Below are positions 11,544 through 23,340 of a stretch of 64,000 nt of DNA, piece by piece. Made by a program: the position numbers and the translations under genes. The DNA comes from Triatoma infestans (lineage: Eukaryota; Arthropoda; Insecta; Hemiptera; Reduviidae): the NCBI GenBank assembly GCA_011037195.1, contig JAAEAF010007909.1, forward strand, positions 20,430 through 84,429, written 5' to 3'. The notes under the pieces were generated by a model. It worked only from the letters and a program-made list of their open reading frames with translations. It was not told the origin of the DNA and made no database searches. The number at the start of each line of letters is the position of its first letter. The stretch's first letter is position 1.

Positions 11544-14500
11544 GTGAGTTTTTTAAAAAAAATTCAATTGTCTAGACTTTTCTAGTTAATTAGACCAAGT
11601 TCAGTTTTTTAATTTAAATTTTAAGTACATTTCTTTATCAAAATTTAGAAATGTCAAAGTGAAACTAAAAAATAAATGAACACAAAAAAAAATTGAGTTT
11701 TGCCATCTTAAAGAAGTATAATGTAATTTAAAAAAATCACCCAAATTTTTTGGGATACGCACTGAAATTTACATGGATATTTTTTGTCTGATGAAAAAGT
11801 TGCAGAAATCATTAAATAAATCTCGTGTAAAATAAACACGACTTTCTTCTTAATGAAATTTATGCAGTTTTCGTTAATAGGTTGTGATGATTTGATTGAT
11901 TCTATCTGATACCTTGGATAAAGAGATTGTTACAGTTTTTATGAGGAAAACTTATTAGTTTTAGATTTTTGTCGTAGAATATGTTAATTTTTTTTACCTT
12001 GTATTTGCTGATAATGAAGTGTCCTCAAAAAAATAAGTAATAAATTTTTATTTTATGTTATTTAATAAGTTAATTGAGCCTTATAATGGCGTAAAGATTT
12101 CAGTTAGCAAATACACTCAGCCTGATTTTTCTTTCACATAAAGGCAATGTTAATATTTCTTTAATTTAAAAATTTTTCTTTTATTTTTTATAAATCTAGA
12201 GCCTCCGTCAAGAGAGTGAATAAAATTAAAATTTTAATAATGTACATATAACTTACAACGACTAACAACTATTACGTTTCTCTCTTTTTAGTGTGTGTGG
12301 ATTCTATCTCTCGCTTGCCTGCACTTTGAACTTGCGATGTTTTTAATTCGTAACAGAGTTATCCTCAAACATACAATTAGTTTCTCTGCTGCTCTTTATA
12401 TCGCGCACATTAGCTAGTTGAATTTATATCACTTTTGGTGTGGTCATACCTTGAACATTACTAGTCTTTTTTTTCTACCAACCATCACCAACGCAAGTAC
12501 CATTGTGGGACTTGCGGTACTACCATCCTCTTTAAACTTTCGTACCCTACCATCATCATCAACACGAACAATGTTATTTTCTATCAACCATTATCTATAC
12601 CAGAGCGGATGTACGTGAGTACGGACGACACCGGCATAGCTCCAGCAACATCTTTATTTACTAATTTCAGGCGGGAGAGAAACATTTATTTATTTATACA
12701 AACTATATTCTTAATTCAATTTTCATATTTTATTTTTTTAAATTTCTGGTTTTAGGTAATTTTAATCTTTATTTTTGAATGGCTTATAGATTGATTTGAT
12801 TTGTTTCATTTATTTATTCTTTTTCTATAATGCCGTCGCCGATCACCAAACCTACTACTTCTGAAGAGAGTACTCCTTACCTATCTCTTGACCAAAGGAT
12901 CGCATTGGGACACAAACGGTTAACATCATTTGCAAAAGACATTAAATTGTATTTAGAGGAAGCCAGGGCAGCATCTGCGGGGGGTTGATCCTGAAGCTAA
13001 AGCTATTCCGGGTAGTTTCAGAACTTTAGACAGGGTTTATGAAAAATTTGATATTACTTGGGATAACTTAATGGAAAGTTGGTATTTTCCAACTACTGAG
13101 GATACTACATTGCGGCAGGCTGTGGTAAGATATTACAAGTAATGTTGTAAAGTACATTTACAGCTTACAACTCCAACATCAACAGATCGAGCACTTCCGT
13201 TTTCAATTCTTCCTTAATAGCTCAGCGTAAGTTACCCGAAATAAAGTTACCTAATTTTGATGGTGACTTAACAAAATGGCCCACTTTTAGAGAAACTTTT
13301 ACCTCCCTTGGTTTTTGATGAACCCACTTTCAGCGCAATGGATAAATACCATTATTTACGTGGTTCCTTAATTGGCCGTGCCCTATCCACACTGCAAACA
13401 TACCTTTGAGCGCAGATGGTTATGATCAAGCTTGGAATGCTTTGAACGTTAGATATAACAATCAACGCGAATTAGCGGCTTATTATCTCAGTCAGATAAA
13501 AAACTTCTAACCTATTCAGGGCAAACCATCCGTTTTATCATTTCAGGAATTTAGTTCTGTTGTCGGTCAGAATATTAGCGCTCTTAAGAAACTGAAAATG
13601 CCTAACCTGGGAGAGTATATTTTATTTGAATTAGCAGTGACTTGTTTGGATCCTACAACTCGAGAGGCTTTGAAATTCACTTAGCAGGAGAAAATACTGA
13701 ATTTCCGACGTCGAGCATGTTTCTTTCATTTGTCCAAACTCGATGCAATTCATTAGGTTTGGCCCATCCTTTTCAGGTGGAAACGCCCTGAAAGCTTTCA
13801 TTCAGCCAAAGGACTCAGAGGCAAAATAAAACTCGCACAACATTTTTTATACGGACCCTAACTACTACTTCCAATCTTAGAAATGAAAACAACACATCAT
13901 CAGAAAAATCTGTTACTGATTCCAACCAGTCTAAATCTTGCTTTATATGCTCTCAATGTCATATATTAAAGCATTGCCCTATTTATAAAAATAAGGAGCC
14001 TTCAGAAAGGTTTTAATCGTTAAGCGGTTGGTCTGGTTGTAAAAATTGTTTACATCCTGGACATAATACAAAACACTGTCCATCTAAAAAGCCTGTAAAG
14101 TCTGTGGGCGCCGACATCATACTTCTTTACATTTTCCTAACCCAGCGTCTGCGGCTACTAATACTGAATCAGATCGTTCACCATCTACAAAACAAGAAAC
14201 TCCCACTGCCGAGGGTGCTTCCTTAGCTTCCACGGTAGCACGGCATAATGAGTCCTTGGGGCACAGCATTAGCACGAATTAAAGATATTAAGGATGAATA
14301 TCATACTGTTCGATTGGTGTTAGACTGTGGCAGCCAGTGTTCCTTTATCTCGGAAGAATGTACCAATAAATTGGGATTAATGCCATCGAAAGTTAAACAA
14401 ACTATTTCTGGCATAGGTCGATCTAACTTAAAGGAAATCCAAGGGAAAGTCAGCTGTTGTATAATTCTTTTTACTCGCAGTTCTGATATACAAGTGGAAC

Positions 14501-17277
14501 TTGTTCCATCTATAGCAACTCTTCTTCCACAGGTACCTATCCCCTGTAAGGTTCATCAACAGTACCTACACTTATCTCTGGCTGATACCTATTTCTGGCA
14601 GCCAGGCGCCATAGATATTCTATTAGGTGCCGATGTGTTTGCAACGGTTATATGTGGTCTTCCAACTATCATTCAACCTGAACAGCCCCAGATAATGGAT
14701 ACTATTTTTGGATCTGTTTTGATTGGGCAATTCCACAGCGATAGTGTCGCTGATAATAGTACTTCACTTTTAGTTTCGGGGGAAGAAGAAACAACTGCAA
14801 TCCTAAAGAAGTTCTGGGAGATAGAGGAAGTTCATCATCCAATTGCCGCTTCCTCTGAAGATTGTCTATGTGAGAAGCACTTCCAACAAACCCATACTAG
14901 GACGGAAACTGGTTGTCGTTTCTTTGCCATTTCGGGACGAATTCCACCCCAGAAGCAACACTAAGGCCACCGCTCTTAAGCGACTGTATCACGTAGAACG
15001 AAAAGCCACTAGAGACCCACAATTATACAGGCAGTACAAAACCTTTATGCAAGAATACCTCGACTTAGGACACATGTCCCCGGCTAGGGAATCTAGTCTT
15101 TATTTAGTACCTCATCATGCTGTGCTAAAACAAGATATGAATGACCAAAAAAATAGAGTCGTATTTGATGCTTCAACCAGAACGGCGGTGACGCTCTTAA
15201 TGAGCACCTCTTAGTTGGTCCGAAATTACAATCTAATATGTCGACCATTCTTCTTAATTTTCGGCGTCACCGTATTGCCTTCACGGTGGATATTATAAAA
15301 ATGTATCGACAAATACTGATCAATGAGCTAATCGGAAATATCAGCACATCTTATGGCGCTTTGATCCATTCCATTCCGTGGAGGTTTTTTCTCTTAACTC
15401 GGTAACCTATGGATTAGCTTGATCCCCCTTTTGGGCGTTAAGAGTCATCAGACAATTGATCTTAGATGAAGGTAAAGCTTTTCCGCTAGCGTCACCGGCG
15501 CTGCTCGTCGAGGATATTTATGTTGATGATATTGTAACCGGAGCGGATTCTGTGCCTGAGGCGATTATCTTGAGGAATCAGTTAATTGAGCTGTTATCGC
15601 ATGGCGGGTTCCAATTAAGTGTAAATGGCCAGCAATTGTGCTGAAGTAGTTAAGCTCACATCTTCGCCTTCTCAGTCATCAATTCCGCTCACTTCAAGTG
15701 ATGATCATGTTGTTAAGGTTTTAGGTTTACAGTGGTCACCTGGCGATGATGTTTATTCTTATCAAGTGGAGAACTTTGTCGCTTCTGAAGTAACCAAAAG
15801 GTCCATCTTTCAAGGATAGTTAGGATTTTTGATCCCCTAGGATATCCTTCTCCTGTAGTCTTCCGAGACAAGCTAATTTTACAAGGCCTTTATCAATCAG
15901 GTATTGCGTGGGACAGCCCAGTTCCATCGAGTTTACATCAGCAATGGTTTTCGTTTTTCCAAGGTTTACCTCACATCGGTAGCGTCAAAATACTAGGTTT
16001 ATACCGTTGCCATCACATTGCAGAATAATAGGATTCTGAAATGCATCGGAGCGTGGATATTGTGCAGCCATTTACTTGGTGAATTCACTGAACCGATCCT
16101 TTCTCCTAAAAGCAAAAACCAAGTTGGCACCTATTAACCCCCTTTCCATTCCTCGACTAGAGCTGTTGGACACTTTATTGCTTCTTGCACGCCTATACGT
16201 CTCCATCAGCGATTTTAGGAAACATATATTATCCAAAAATGAATCTATATTTTTCACGGATTCCACTATTGTGTTTGGCTGGCTCAATACACCTCCACAG
16301 AATCTCAAAATTTTTGTAGCCCATCGAATAGTGGAAATCACAGATACTATTCCTGTAATCCAATGGCGACATGTTAGTGCTCAAGAAAATCCTGCCGATT
16401 ACGGATCTCGTGGCCACGCACCTTCAAAGTTGGTTGATGCACAGATTTGGTGGAACGGGACCTCATTGGATCGGCCACTGTGCATCCTTAGCGTCATCGG
16501 ACTACCGCCAACATTGCCAATTTACCTGAATTGAGATTACCAAAAATTAGATTAGTGACAACAAAAACTGTCACCGAATTTATTTCATGGATGGAACGAT
16601 TTTCTTCTTATGCAAGCCTAGTGCGTTCCGTGGCTTATATTTTACGCTCTGCCAATAATACGAGATCAGAGGATAGGTATGATGGCCCCGTTTCGGCTGG
16701 AGGATTTGCGAAAGCCAATTTAAAATGTATCTTCATCCTGCAAAGGCATTATTATTCTGAAACCTCATCTCCAGATTCAATTATTAGATCTTGGAATATA
16801 TTCGCCGATAAACATGGGCTGCACAGGGTGGGCGAAAGAATTCGGCATTCATCATTAACGGATCAACAGAAACACCTTACATTTTAGGGAAACTGGGGGG
16901 AATATTGCGGAGAAACTCAAAAGTGGCCTTAGATGGGTCCACAGTAGATCGGGACTCTTCGATTTTATTCACTTAAGGATAACTAGGTTTGATGGTTTTG
17001 TGACAATCATTAGGGCCAATATTAACCAGGGAAGCCATCATCGTGTAACCAGGTTAGTTTTTGCCAATCGGTTTAGTTTCCGTGATTTTTTTGAAAACCG
17101 TTTCGAAGATTTTCTTGAAACTTCCTATACTGTCTTCACACATAAATACATATAATTTTTTTTGGAAAGATTTTTCCAGAAATCTTGGTGTTTGATGCCC
17201 GTTGTAATGGTAGCCTAAACGGAATACCAATTTTGTGATTCTTACAATTTTTTTTGTTTTTTGAGATATTCTTTTAA

Positions 17278-17341
<64 letters not shown>

Positions 17342-19822
17342 TACATACATGTACAGACCATTCGCTAAAACATTTTTTTCGTTCATATTCAGGGGAACTT
17401 CACCCAAAACCATGATTTTTCCTAGGAAAACTCATTTTGGAAAATCTGACATGATGGCAATATTTTCTCTTTTTGTTGTTGTGGTTTAGTCCGCAAAGCT
17501 GGAAAGCGTCAGAGATAATTTCCCGTGATACCCTGGCTTCTTTTTGTGGTCATCGACCAATTTCGGGGTGTTCGCCCATCATCAAGGATGTTTTTGTCAA
17601 AAACAGTGTTAATATAGACTTGTACAGAACAAATTTAGTTGATATAATTTTTGTTATTACCTAGCGGTAAGACTCCGCAGCTGCTAGTATATAGCCAGCG
17701 TATGCAAGTGCATCAATCCCCATTCTATGCAGTCATATACAACTAAAATTTATTATATATACCATAAATTGCCTATATTTTAAATTTTGCTTATTTCTTT
17801 TTTTTCTGTTTTGCTTGCAGGCATGTTGTTTTGCCCAAAGAATTGGCTAAGTTGATACCAAAGAATAAATTGTTGACCGAAACAGAATGGCGTGCACTTG
17901 GAGTTCAACAAAGCCCTGGTTGGATGCATTATATGACACATGCACCTGGTAATGCCTGATAATTCAATTTTAAGTATTTAATTTTATCATTTATTTACTG
18001 TTGCAATCGTATCTGGTTTCACTTGATAATAGGAAGTAATTGCTGTCGTTTAATACCACAAAATGCATCAACCGAAAGTTTACGACTTTAGGCTAGGCTT
18101 GCACTTGTGATTTCTAGTCGCTGTGAACAAAAAAAACTTGCTGCCGCAGATAATCTGCAAGGTGCACGCACACACGTTGAATTCGAACAGTTTTCCAATC
18201 GGAATTCATTTTAAATTACTTGTGTGTTCCGCCCTTTTGTTTCGGGCCGAGAAGTAAACGGCTGAAGCATCGTTATTGGGTACACCCAATAACAAATCAG
18301 AGATTTATTGAAAGAGTAGTTTGTACGAGTTATTTGAAGATTTAGCGCGCACCCTACTTGGCAGTTCATTTCAGAGTTTTGAATCACTTTGTACACAAAC
18401 TTCAGCCCACAGGTTTTCTCCTATTTCAGCCCACTATATCAGTTTGTTTATTATTAAAGAGAGCTGGTATCTTTTCAGTTTCTTTTAAAAAGTAACTCAG
18501 TATTAATTACTGCTAATATTTGTCGCATCATCCCCTCCAATAGATTCGAAACAGTGAGATTTTTATTTTTGCGGATGAAAAATCGCTGGGCTAGAAATCG
18601 CAAGAGGCTCCTTGCCTTACTGAATGGTATTTTACCCCCTGTTATTCGTGAATTTTCTCGAAATCGAGTTTCGACTTTTTTTTATATTTAAATTTCGCAT
18701 ACCATCTACGAAATCCGTGAATGGTTGTCCCTATCTGCCAGCTTCCTTCTTTGGAACTTCTCTAGGGATGGAATGACGTAAGACGTACTTAGCTTTGTTA
18801 AAACGTTTTCTTCGAAGCTGGAGTATGAGAGAGAGTGGAGCAATGGATCTGCTCTAGTGTTAAAGAACATGACATTGTATTGTATACGGATGGGTCAAGG
18901 GACCCTGAGGGGTAAGTTTCCCAACACTTCCTAGGCGGAAATTCACGCATTTCAGAGATGTGTCCAGTTTTAATCTCGACAGGAAATTCGGTATTGGAAT
19001 CAGAAGATTGTAATCCTAACCGATAGCCAGGCTGCCATTAAAGCACAGCTTATATGTCACAGCAGAAACAATAGAGATACCCTATTTTTGGGTGATCGGT
19101 GCATGTTGGAGTGGAAGGAAATGATATAGCCGGCACCCTGGCAAGAAAAGGTGTTGAATCTCCCTTTTTCGTAAGACCTGATGAACCCTTTCGTGAAATA
19201 ATTTAGTGAAGAGAGAGGGAGCACAGTTCTGGAAAGTTCTCTCAGAACTGAGGCTTTGCTAAGGATCTGCCTCTGCGGTTATCTCCAGAAAAGATCTGAA
19301 GCGTGCACAGTTTAAGTAATAATAGGGCTTCATATGCTATGATGGGTTTCCTCGCGGGGCATGCTGGAGAGAGCCTCCAATACATCTCATAACAGACTGC
19401 GATGCTATCTATCATCCAGAGAGATTTGGAATCGTGGGTAGTTTTACCAGGTGGTGGAGGAAGATAGAATCCTGCCTAGAACCTTCCCAGTTCCTGAGAT
19501 TCCTCAGAGATTTAGGTTTTTCTCTAAAGTACCCACTTCAGTACAATGTATGGTTCTCCCGCTTACATAATACTAATACACATGAGCAGCATTGCTAGAA
19601 TTCCAAATTTGAAGACAAATCAGTTAAGCGTTAAGTGTGACTTTACATAACAGGTTTTCGATTTTTTCTTAATTTTATTGAAAATGGCTTTGGAATGCTT
19701 ACTAAACAGAAATAGGCCTATCATTTTTATTTGAAATAATGTAAATAATCCTTTTGATTTCAGAGCCACACATTTTGCTTTTTAGGAGACCATTAAATTA
19801 CATGCAGCAGAAACAGGAGTAA
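11485..19822 (+). CDS. Cks1: Cyclin-dependent kinase regulatory subunit (CKS family), complete
   Basis: Small Cdk-binding adaptor that docks phosphorylated substrates to Cdk1/2-cyclin. Exons 11485-11543, 17821-17948 and 19764-19822 join in frame to 81 residues (human CKS1 has 79). Diagnostic blocks are [40 protein letters not shown] and [11 protein letters not shown]. The HxPEPH hinge is present as HAPEPH, and the phosphate-binding Arg and Trp positions are kept. An in-frame TGA at 11476-11478 supports the chosen ATG. Intron 1 (6.3 kb) holds a dead BEL/Pao element. Intron 2 holds a LINE remnant. It could be either of the two insect CKS paralogues. Confidence 0.96.
14248..14964 (+). pseudogene. 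BEL/Pao aspartic protease region (DUF1758-like)
   Basis: A 238-codon open stretch with [16 protein letters not shown] at the active-site position, where most relatives read D-[ST]-G, and DILLGADVF downstream, typical of Pao proteases. It overlaps the RT start in another frame (14843), which indicates a frameshift. Confidence 0.8.
14843..15819 (+). pseudogene. BEL/Pao reverse transcriptase fragments
   Basis: Frames shift between pieces: [10 protein letters not shown] and NRVVFDAST up to 15214, [12 protein letters not shown] near 15282-15315, and the catalytic [10 protein letters not shown] at about 15518-15548. Stops at 15212 and 15420 and frame changes show loss of function. Confidence 0.85.
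16076..16887 (+). pseudogene. BEL/Pao RNase H and integrase start
   Basis: [29 protein letters not shown] and [10 protein letters not shown] are hallmark Pao RNase H motifs. A second piece ending at 16887 keeps the start of the integrase N-terminal region. No DDE core follows. Confidence 0.8.
17060..17660. repeat. Complex repeat, TC/AC microsatellite and ribozyme repeat fragment
   Basis: Complex-repeat landmarks at 17160-17470 surround (TC)n(AC)n at 17278-17345. A class A ribozyme repeat follows from about 17480, in minus orientation. Confidence 0.7.
17548..17590 (-). ncRNA. Hammerhead-like motif, class A, one-base insertion in the core
   Basis: The minus strand reads CATCCTTGATGATGGGCG, then GAAATTGGTCGATGACC. 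Stem I CAUC/GAUG and the GUC triplet persist. The conserved CUGAUGA has an extra U, so it is probably inactive. Confidence 0.35.
17821..17948 (+). CDS. Cks1: CKS exon 2
   Basis: Follows a long pyrimidine tract and TTGCAG and ends at a GTAATG donor. Encodes [16 protein letters not shown] to HYMTHAP, the core beta sheet and anion-binding residues. Confidence 0.96.
18740..19535 (+). mobile_element. Non-LTR retrotransposon RNase H to C-terminus remnant
   Basis: [12 protein letters not shown] near 18877-18912, then [15 protein letters not shown] near 19345-19390. The final 150 bases match 60480-60620 and, inverted, 45290-45420. Many stops. Lies in CKS intron 2. Confidence 0.7.
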
Positions 19823-19839
19823 GAAACTATGAAAGTCAG
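19764..19839 (+). CDS. Cks1: CKS exon 3 with stop codon and start of 3'UTR
   Basis: After TTTCAG it encodes [19 protein letters not shown] and stops at TAA 19820-19822. Seventeen bases later, CAG|GTAATT looks like a donor, and TTTCAG ending at 22923 is a possible partner acceptor, implying a 3'UTR intron of about 3.1 kb. Confidence 0.85.
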
Positions 19840-20403
19840 GTAATTATTAATTTTTCCACTAATTAACTTTATTTTATTGCTGCAAAAGCTTTGAAATTGA
19901 GCTTCGATTGTTTCAAAAGTGTTTTGCAAAAAGTTGGTGTGCATCAAACCAGTTTTAAATATCAACATCGCTGATTTATATCTTTAAACCTTTATTTTCG
20001 ATATAATCGTGTCAAATTTTCTATATCGAATTTTCACCGGAAATACACTAGTTGAGGTCCCTTGAGTCCAGTAAAAAAATGGTTTTAAGAAAATGATCTT
20101 TCTGTGTGTGTATGTTGTATGTATGTGAACAGCATAGCACAAAAACGAAAAATCGTAGAAATTCAAACTTGATATTCCATTTGGATATCACCTTGGGAAT
20201 CCTACAGGAGAACTTAACTGTCAAAATTCCTCAATCGGAAGTACACTTCACTCTATCTTAAAGGCTCTCAACGATTTTTTTTTTAAACATTTTTTTTATT
20301 AATATAAACAATAGTTATGTTTGGCCGTTGTTAATCAAACAAGCAAAAATTTGTTGGCTGGGGCCTATAAAAAAACAAAATTTTTATTTTTAAAAGTTTA
20401 TTC

Positions 20404-20500
20404 GACGTTTCGGACACCTTTCAACTCTCTAATTTATCCTTAACAGTTCCAGAGGAAGGATACCAAAGGTGTTCAAAACATCGAATAAAACTTTTTAAAG
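20404..20500. repeat. Imperfect inverted repeat with a decayed GAAACGTCG box
   Basis: The left 'tttattcgacgtttcgg' and right 'aaaacatcgaataaaa' arms pair, and both sides carry CACCTTT/AAAGGTG. The 'CCAGAGGAAGGATACC' between them resembles a mutated CUGANGA box. Confidence 0.5.
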
Positions 20501-20507
20501 ATACAAG

Positions 20508-21190
20508 GGTCATTCAATAAGTAACGAGACAAATCGCTGTAGCTCACGAACGGTTTGTTTAATCAATACAATAGTTTCAGTGCATCAAGTTGGCCATCCT
20601 TGTACTTAGTTTCTCATCAGCTATTCGAGAGTATTTGGTAAGCATAACTTCAAATATATTCAGTTAACAATAGCGAGTCCCCTCGAGCATTGCACTATTG
20701 GAAGAACAACGCTCACTGATTAGTTGCAGAGTGTATCAGAGGTAGTGAAATCCACGAAAGAATGTTGAAAGTATACGGGAATAATTGTTTGAATTGTTCG
20801 AACGTTTTACAAATGGGTAGAACAAAGTTGAAGTTGCAACTTCCTCCCTCGAATCTCGCATTTACGCGTTAATTCAGGAAAACAGGCGTATTACTGTTGA
20901 ACTGATAGCTGAAGAAATGCACGCGAGTGTTAGAACTGTCCATAACATTATTCAGAATAAGCTGCAGTACAAGAAAACTTGTACGAGATAGGTTCCAAGA
21001 CAACTTACGGACGCCCACAAAGAAAGTGGGATGGCAGATCCTTCCACATCCCCCCTACAGCTCCCACTACCTCGCCCCATCGGACTTCCGTTTGCTTGGA
21101 CCCCTTATAGAGGCTCTATGTGGGAAACTTTTTCAATCCAATGAAGAAGTTCAGGATTTTTATATTAACTACACATTAACAAAGCGTTAA
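20508..21190 (+). mobile_element. Mariner-like transposon copy A (internally deleted, 3' end missing)
   Basis: Starts with the TIR GGGTCATTCAATAAGTAACG, continues through the transposase start and helix-turn-helix region, then jumps to the catalytic C-terminal part ('YLAPSDFRLLGPL'). The middle of the transposase and the 3' TIR are absent. Confidence 0.85.
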
Positions 21191-21199
21191 AACTTTTTA

Positions 21200-21790
21200 T
21201 TTCAAATATTTCTCTAGGAAAATTAAGGGGCTTTTACGGTGGAGAGGCGGGGTTAGGTTTTCCTCTAAAGTGCTATTTCCGTTTATTATACAATTCTATC
21301 ATCTAATTATATTAATTAGAATTAAAAATATGTTGTTGAAATGTCGAGATTGAAGAAAATCGTGACCAAGGAGGGACGTTTTCATTGAAGTTATTTTCGA
21401 TTCAGTTTTCTTACGAATTTTTATCCATAAAAAACACCGATGGATTTCATTGAATTAGTATCACTTTTATAGGGAATTTTGGTTCGGTAAAGTTCATTTA
21501 AAGAAGTTTTTAGGGCAGGAGGAGTGTATGGTTGCCTCAAAAAAAGCCATTTTATTAAGTTTTGCTATGAACCACACATACATACACAGGCCATTCCACA
21601 ATAATTTTCTGTCGGATCCCATGATGATACCTAAACTGATCTCAAGTTTGAAGTTTCAGCGATTTTTTCGATTCTCATCTATGCTGTTCACATACACATC
21701 CTTAGATCATGTTCTTAAAACGTGTATTTCCGGTGAAAATTCTAAATAGAAAATCTGGCAGCTCAAATTTGTTTGCATCTACAATTTCGT
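21200..21790. repeat. Complex dispersed repeat unit
   Basis: Landmarks 'tttatttcaaatatttctct', 'cctctaaagtgct', 'tacaattctatcat' and 'catttccggtgaaaattc' appear in the order seen in other copies. Confidence 0.6.
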
Positions 21791-21814
21791 CATCTTATAA
21801 TAACATAATAATAG

Positions 21815-22017
21815 GAGCGGGTGTTGGTGTAGTGGTTATGAGCATGGACTTGTAAGTGGGAGGACCCCAGTTTCGAGTCCAGCGTATATACTGCTAAATT
21901 TTATATTTGTTTAAAAATGTTAATAGTAAAAGTAGGTGCTTCCGCCCCCGTCCACGACACCTAATTTGATAGTTGGACGCCCGCCTGAAAAAATAGGCAT
22001 TGCTTTACTTTTTTTTT
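21815..22017 (+). repeat. tRNA-derived SINE, family 1, copy 1
   Basis: The tRNA-like head has an A box (TGGTGTAGTGGTTATGAGCA) and a B box (AGTTTCGAGTCC with one extra T). A body with 'gtgcttccgcccccgtccac' and a T-rich tail follow. The second copy is at 43314-43510. Confidence 0.85.
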
Positions 22018-22059
22018 ACTTTACATAATAATATGTGGACCATTAAATGCATTGCTGTT

Positions 22060-22860
22060 ACATGGACGGCTCAAGGTAGAAGGAAACTGGTCTGTCAGGA
22101 GCAGGAGCATGGCATAAGGATTAAACTGGGGGAGACCTGTGGCTTTAGAAAGAAGGGGTGTGACCTCTGTCTTCCAGACCGAGATCATTGGTATCATTGA
22201 ATGCTGCTGCATGATAGGGGGAAGAGGCAGGGAGAAATTAAAGAGGTGCGAATATTTTCTGATAGTCAGGCCGGACTGAAGGCTTTGAGCAAGCCGTGTT
22301 GGAGCTTGAAATTGATGGTTTAGGAGAAGGCTTAATACCTTAGCTCAGTGGGGCAAAGTACAGCTTGTCCGGGTTCCCGGACATGCAGGAATAGAAGGCA
22401 ATGAGAGGGCGGACTGGCTGGCTTGGGAGAGATCCTCCTCTTTAGTTTTTTTGTGGTCCTAAGCCAGCCAGCCGACACGATGGAGCCAGCCAGCCAGCCG
22501 ACATGATGGAGCCAGCCAGCCAGCCTCTAGGCCAAAAAGATTTATCAAAAGTATTAAGCAGGGGTTTTCGCGATTACCTCCTCTCCCTGAGTAGGATTAA
22601 GATTGAGAACTTTAGTAGGCGTACTGACTGGACTGCTGGGGTAGCCAGTCACTTGCATAAAATAGGGATGTTAGAATTGTGACGATGGAGTCATGGAAAC
22701 GGTATCCATTATGTCAGGGTCCCCGTTTTGCTGGCACTAGGTTTCGTATGTTTGGGAGGGTTGGAGTTAAGGAGTATCCTAGGATATTGCAGACAGACTG
22801 GTAGTTTAGCCATATTGGCTTAAGTCCCCATGCCTACAGGCACCCAGTTGAATAAATGAA
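22060..22860 (+). mobile_element. Non-LTR retrotransposon remnant (RNase H region) with internal minisatellite
   Basis: 'ggttcccggacatgcaggaatagaaggcaatgagagggcgga' corresponds to the RNase H VPGHAGIEGNERA motif. Related to 25370-26070 and, inverted, 62060-62780. A 30-odd-base unit rich in CCAGCCAGCC is duplicated at 22453-22529. Confidence 0.75.
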
Positions 22861-22923
22861 TTGCTAGAAATGCTGTGCACATATTAGGCCTATCACTTTT
22901 AATGATTTTTGTTTTTGTTTCAG

Positions 22924-23215
22924 AGTTCTCAGGGAGATGTTATGTCTCGGATATAAATAAGATGTGATACTTACTGGCTATAAATTTTTAATTCATCCGA
23001 AGCAAATATTAAACAAAAACAGAAAAATGAAAAAAAAATATATTCTAGTTTTTTACTCTGTTTTGTATTTTGTATTATTTTTTTTGTATTTTATACTATA
23101 AATTAAAAAAAAAAAAATATTAGATAATTGTATTTCAAGTTAGTTAGTTTATTTTATATAAAAATTGCTGTGTTGCAACAATTTGTAATATTTCTTTTTT
23201 CAAAAATAAATGAGC
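22924..23215 (+). other. Cks1: Probable CKS 3'UTR exon with poly(A) signal
   Basis: Begins after TTTGTTTCAG. It is unique AT-rich sequence and has AATAAA at 23205-23210. The stop codon is under 50 bases upstream of the inferred junction, so such an intron would not be expected to trigger nonsense-mediated decay. Inferred, not proven. Confidence 0.45.
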
Positions 23216-23340
23216 GCTTTTGCACGCACAAGTATTCATGACAATGTTCCATTATACAATGGTCTCATTTGTGCCAATTACAGCTGAAGACCCCAAAGCA
23301 CTTGTGTTTCACAAAATGGTTCTAAATGCATACAAGAAAA

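Larger units (their letters stand above)
12290..17050 (+). mobile_element. Degenerate BEL/Pao LTR retrotransposon in CKS intron 1
   Basis: Sense-strand order is gag-like start at 12830, DUF1759-like block near 13225-13320 ([11 protein letters not shown]), a zinc-knuckle-like stretch near 13940-14110, a retropepsin-like ORF at 14248-14964, RT, RNase H and the beginning of an integrase zinc region near 16780-16887. Several frameshifts and stops break it. The 3' half of the integrase and a recognisable 3' LTR are missing, so I infer 3' truncation near 16.9-17.05 kb. I could not define a 5' LTR. Confidence 0.85.

Noticed and set aside
21823..21890. Possible tRNA gene
   Set aside because: Same reason: a second copy with the same non-tRNA body exists at 43314-43510.
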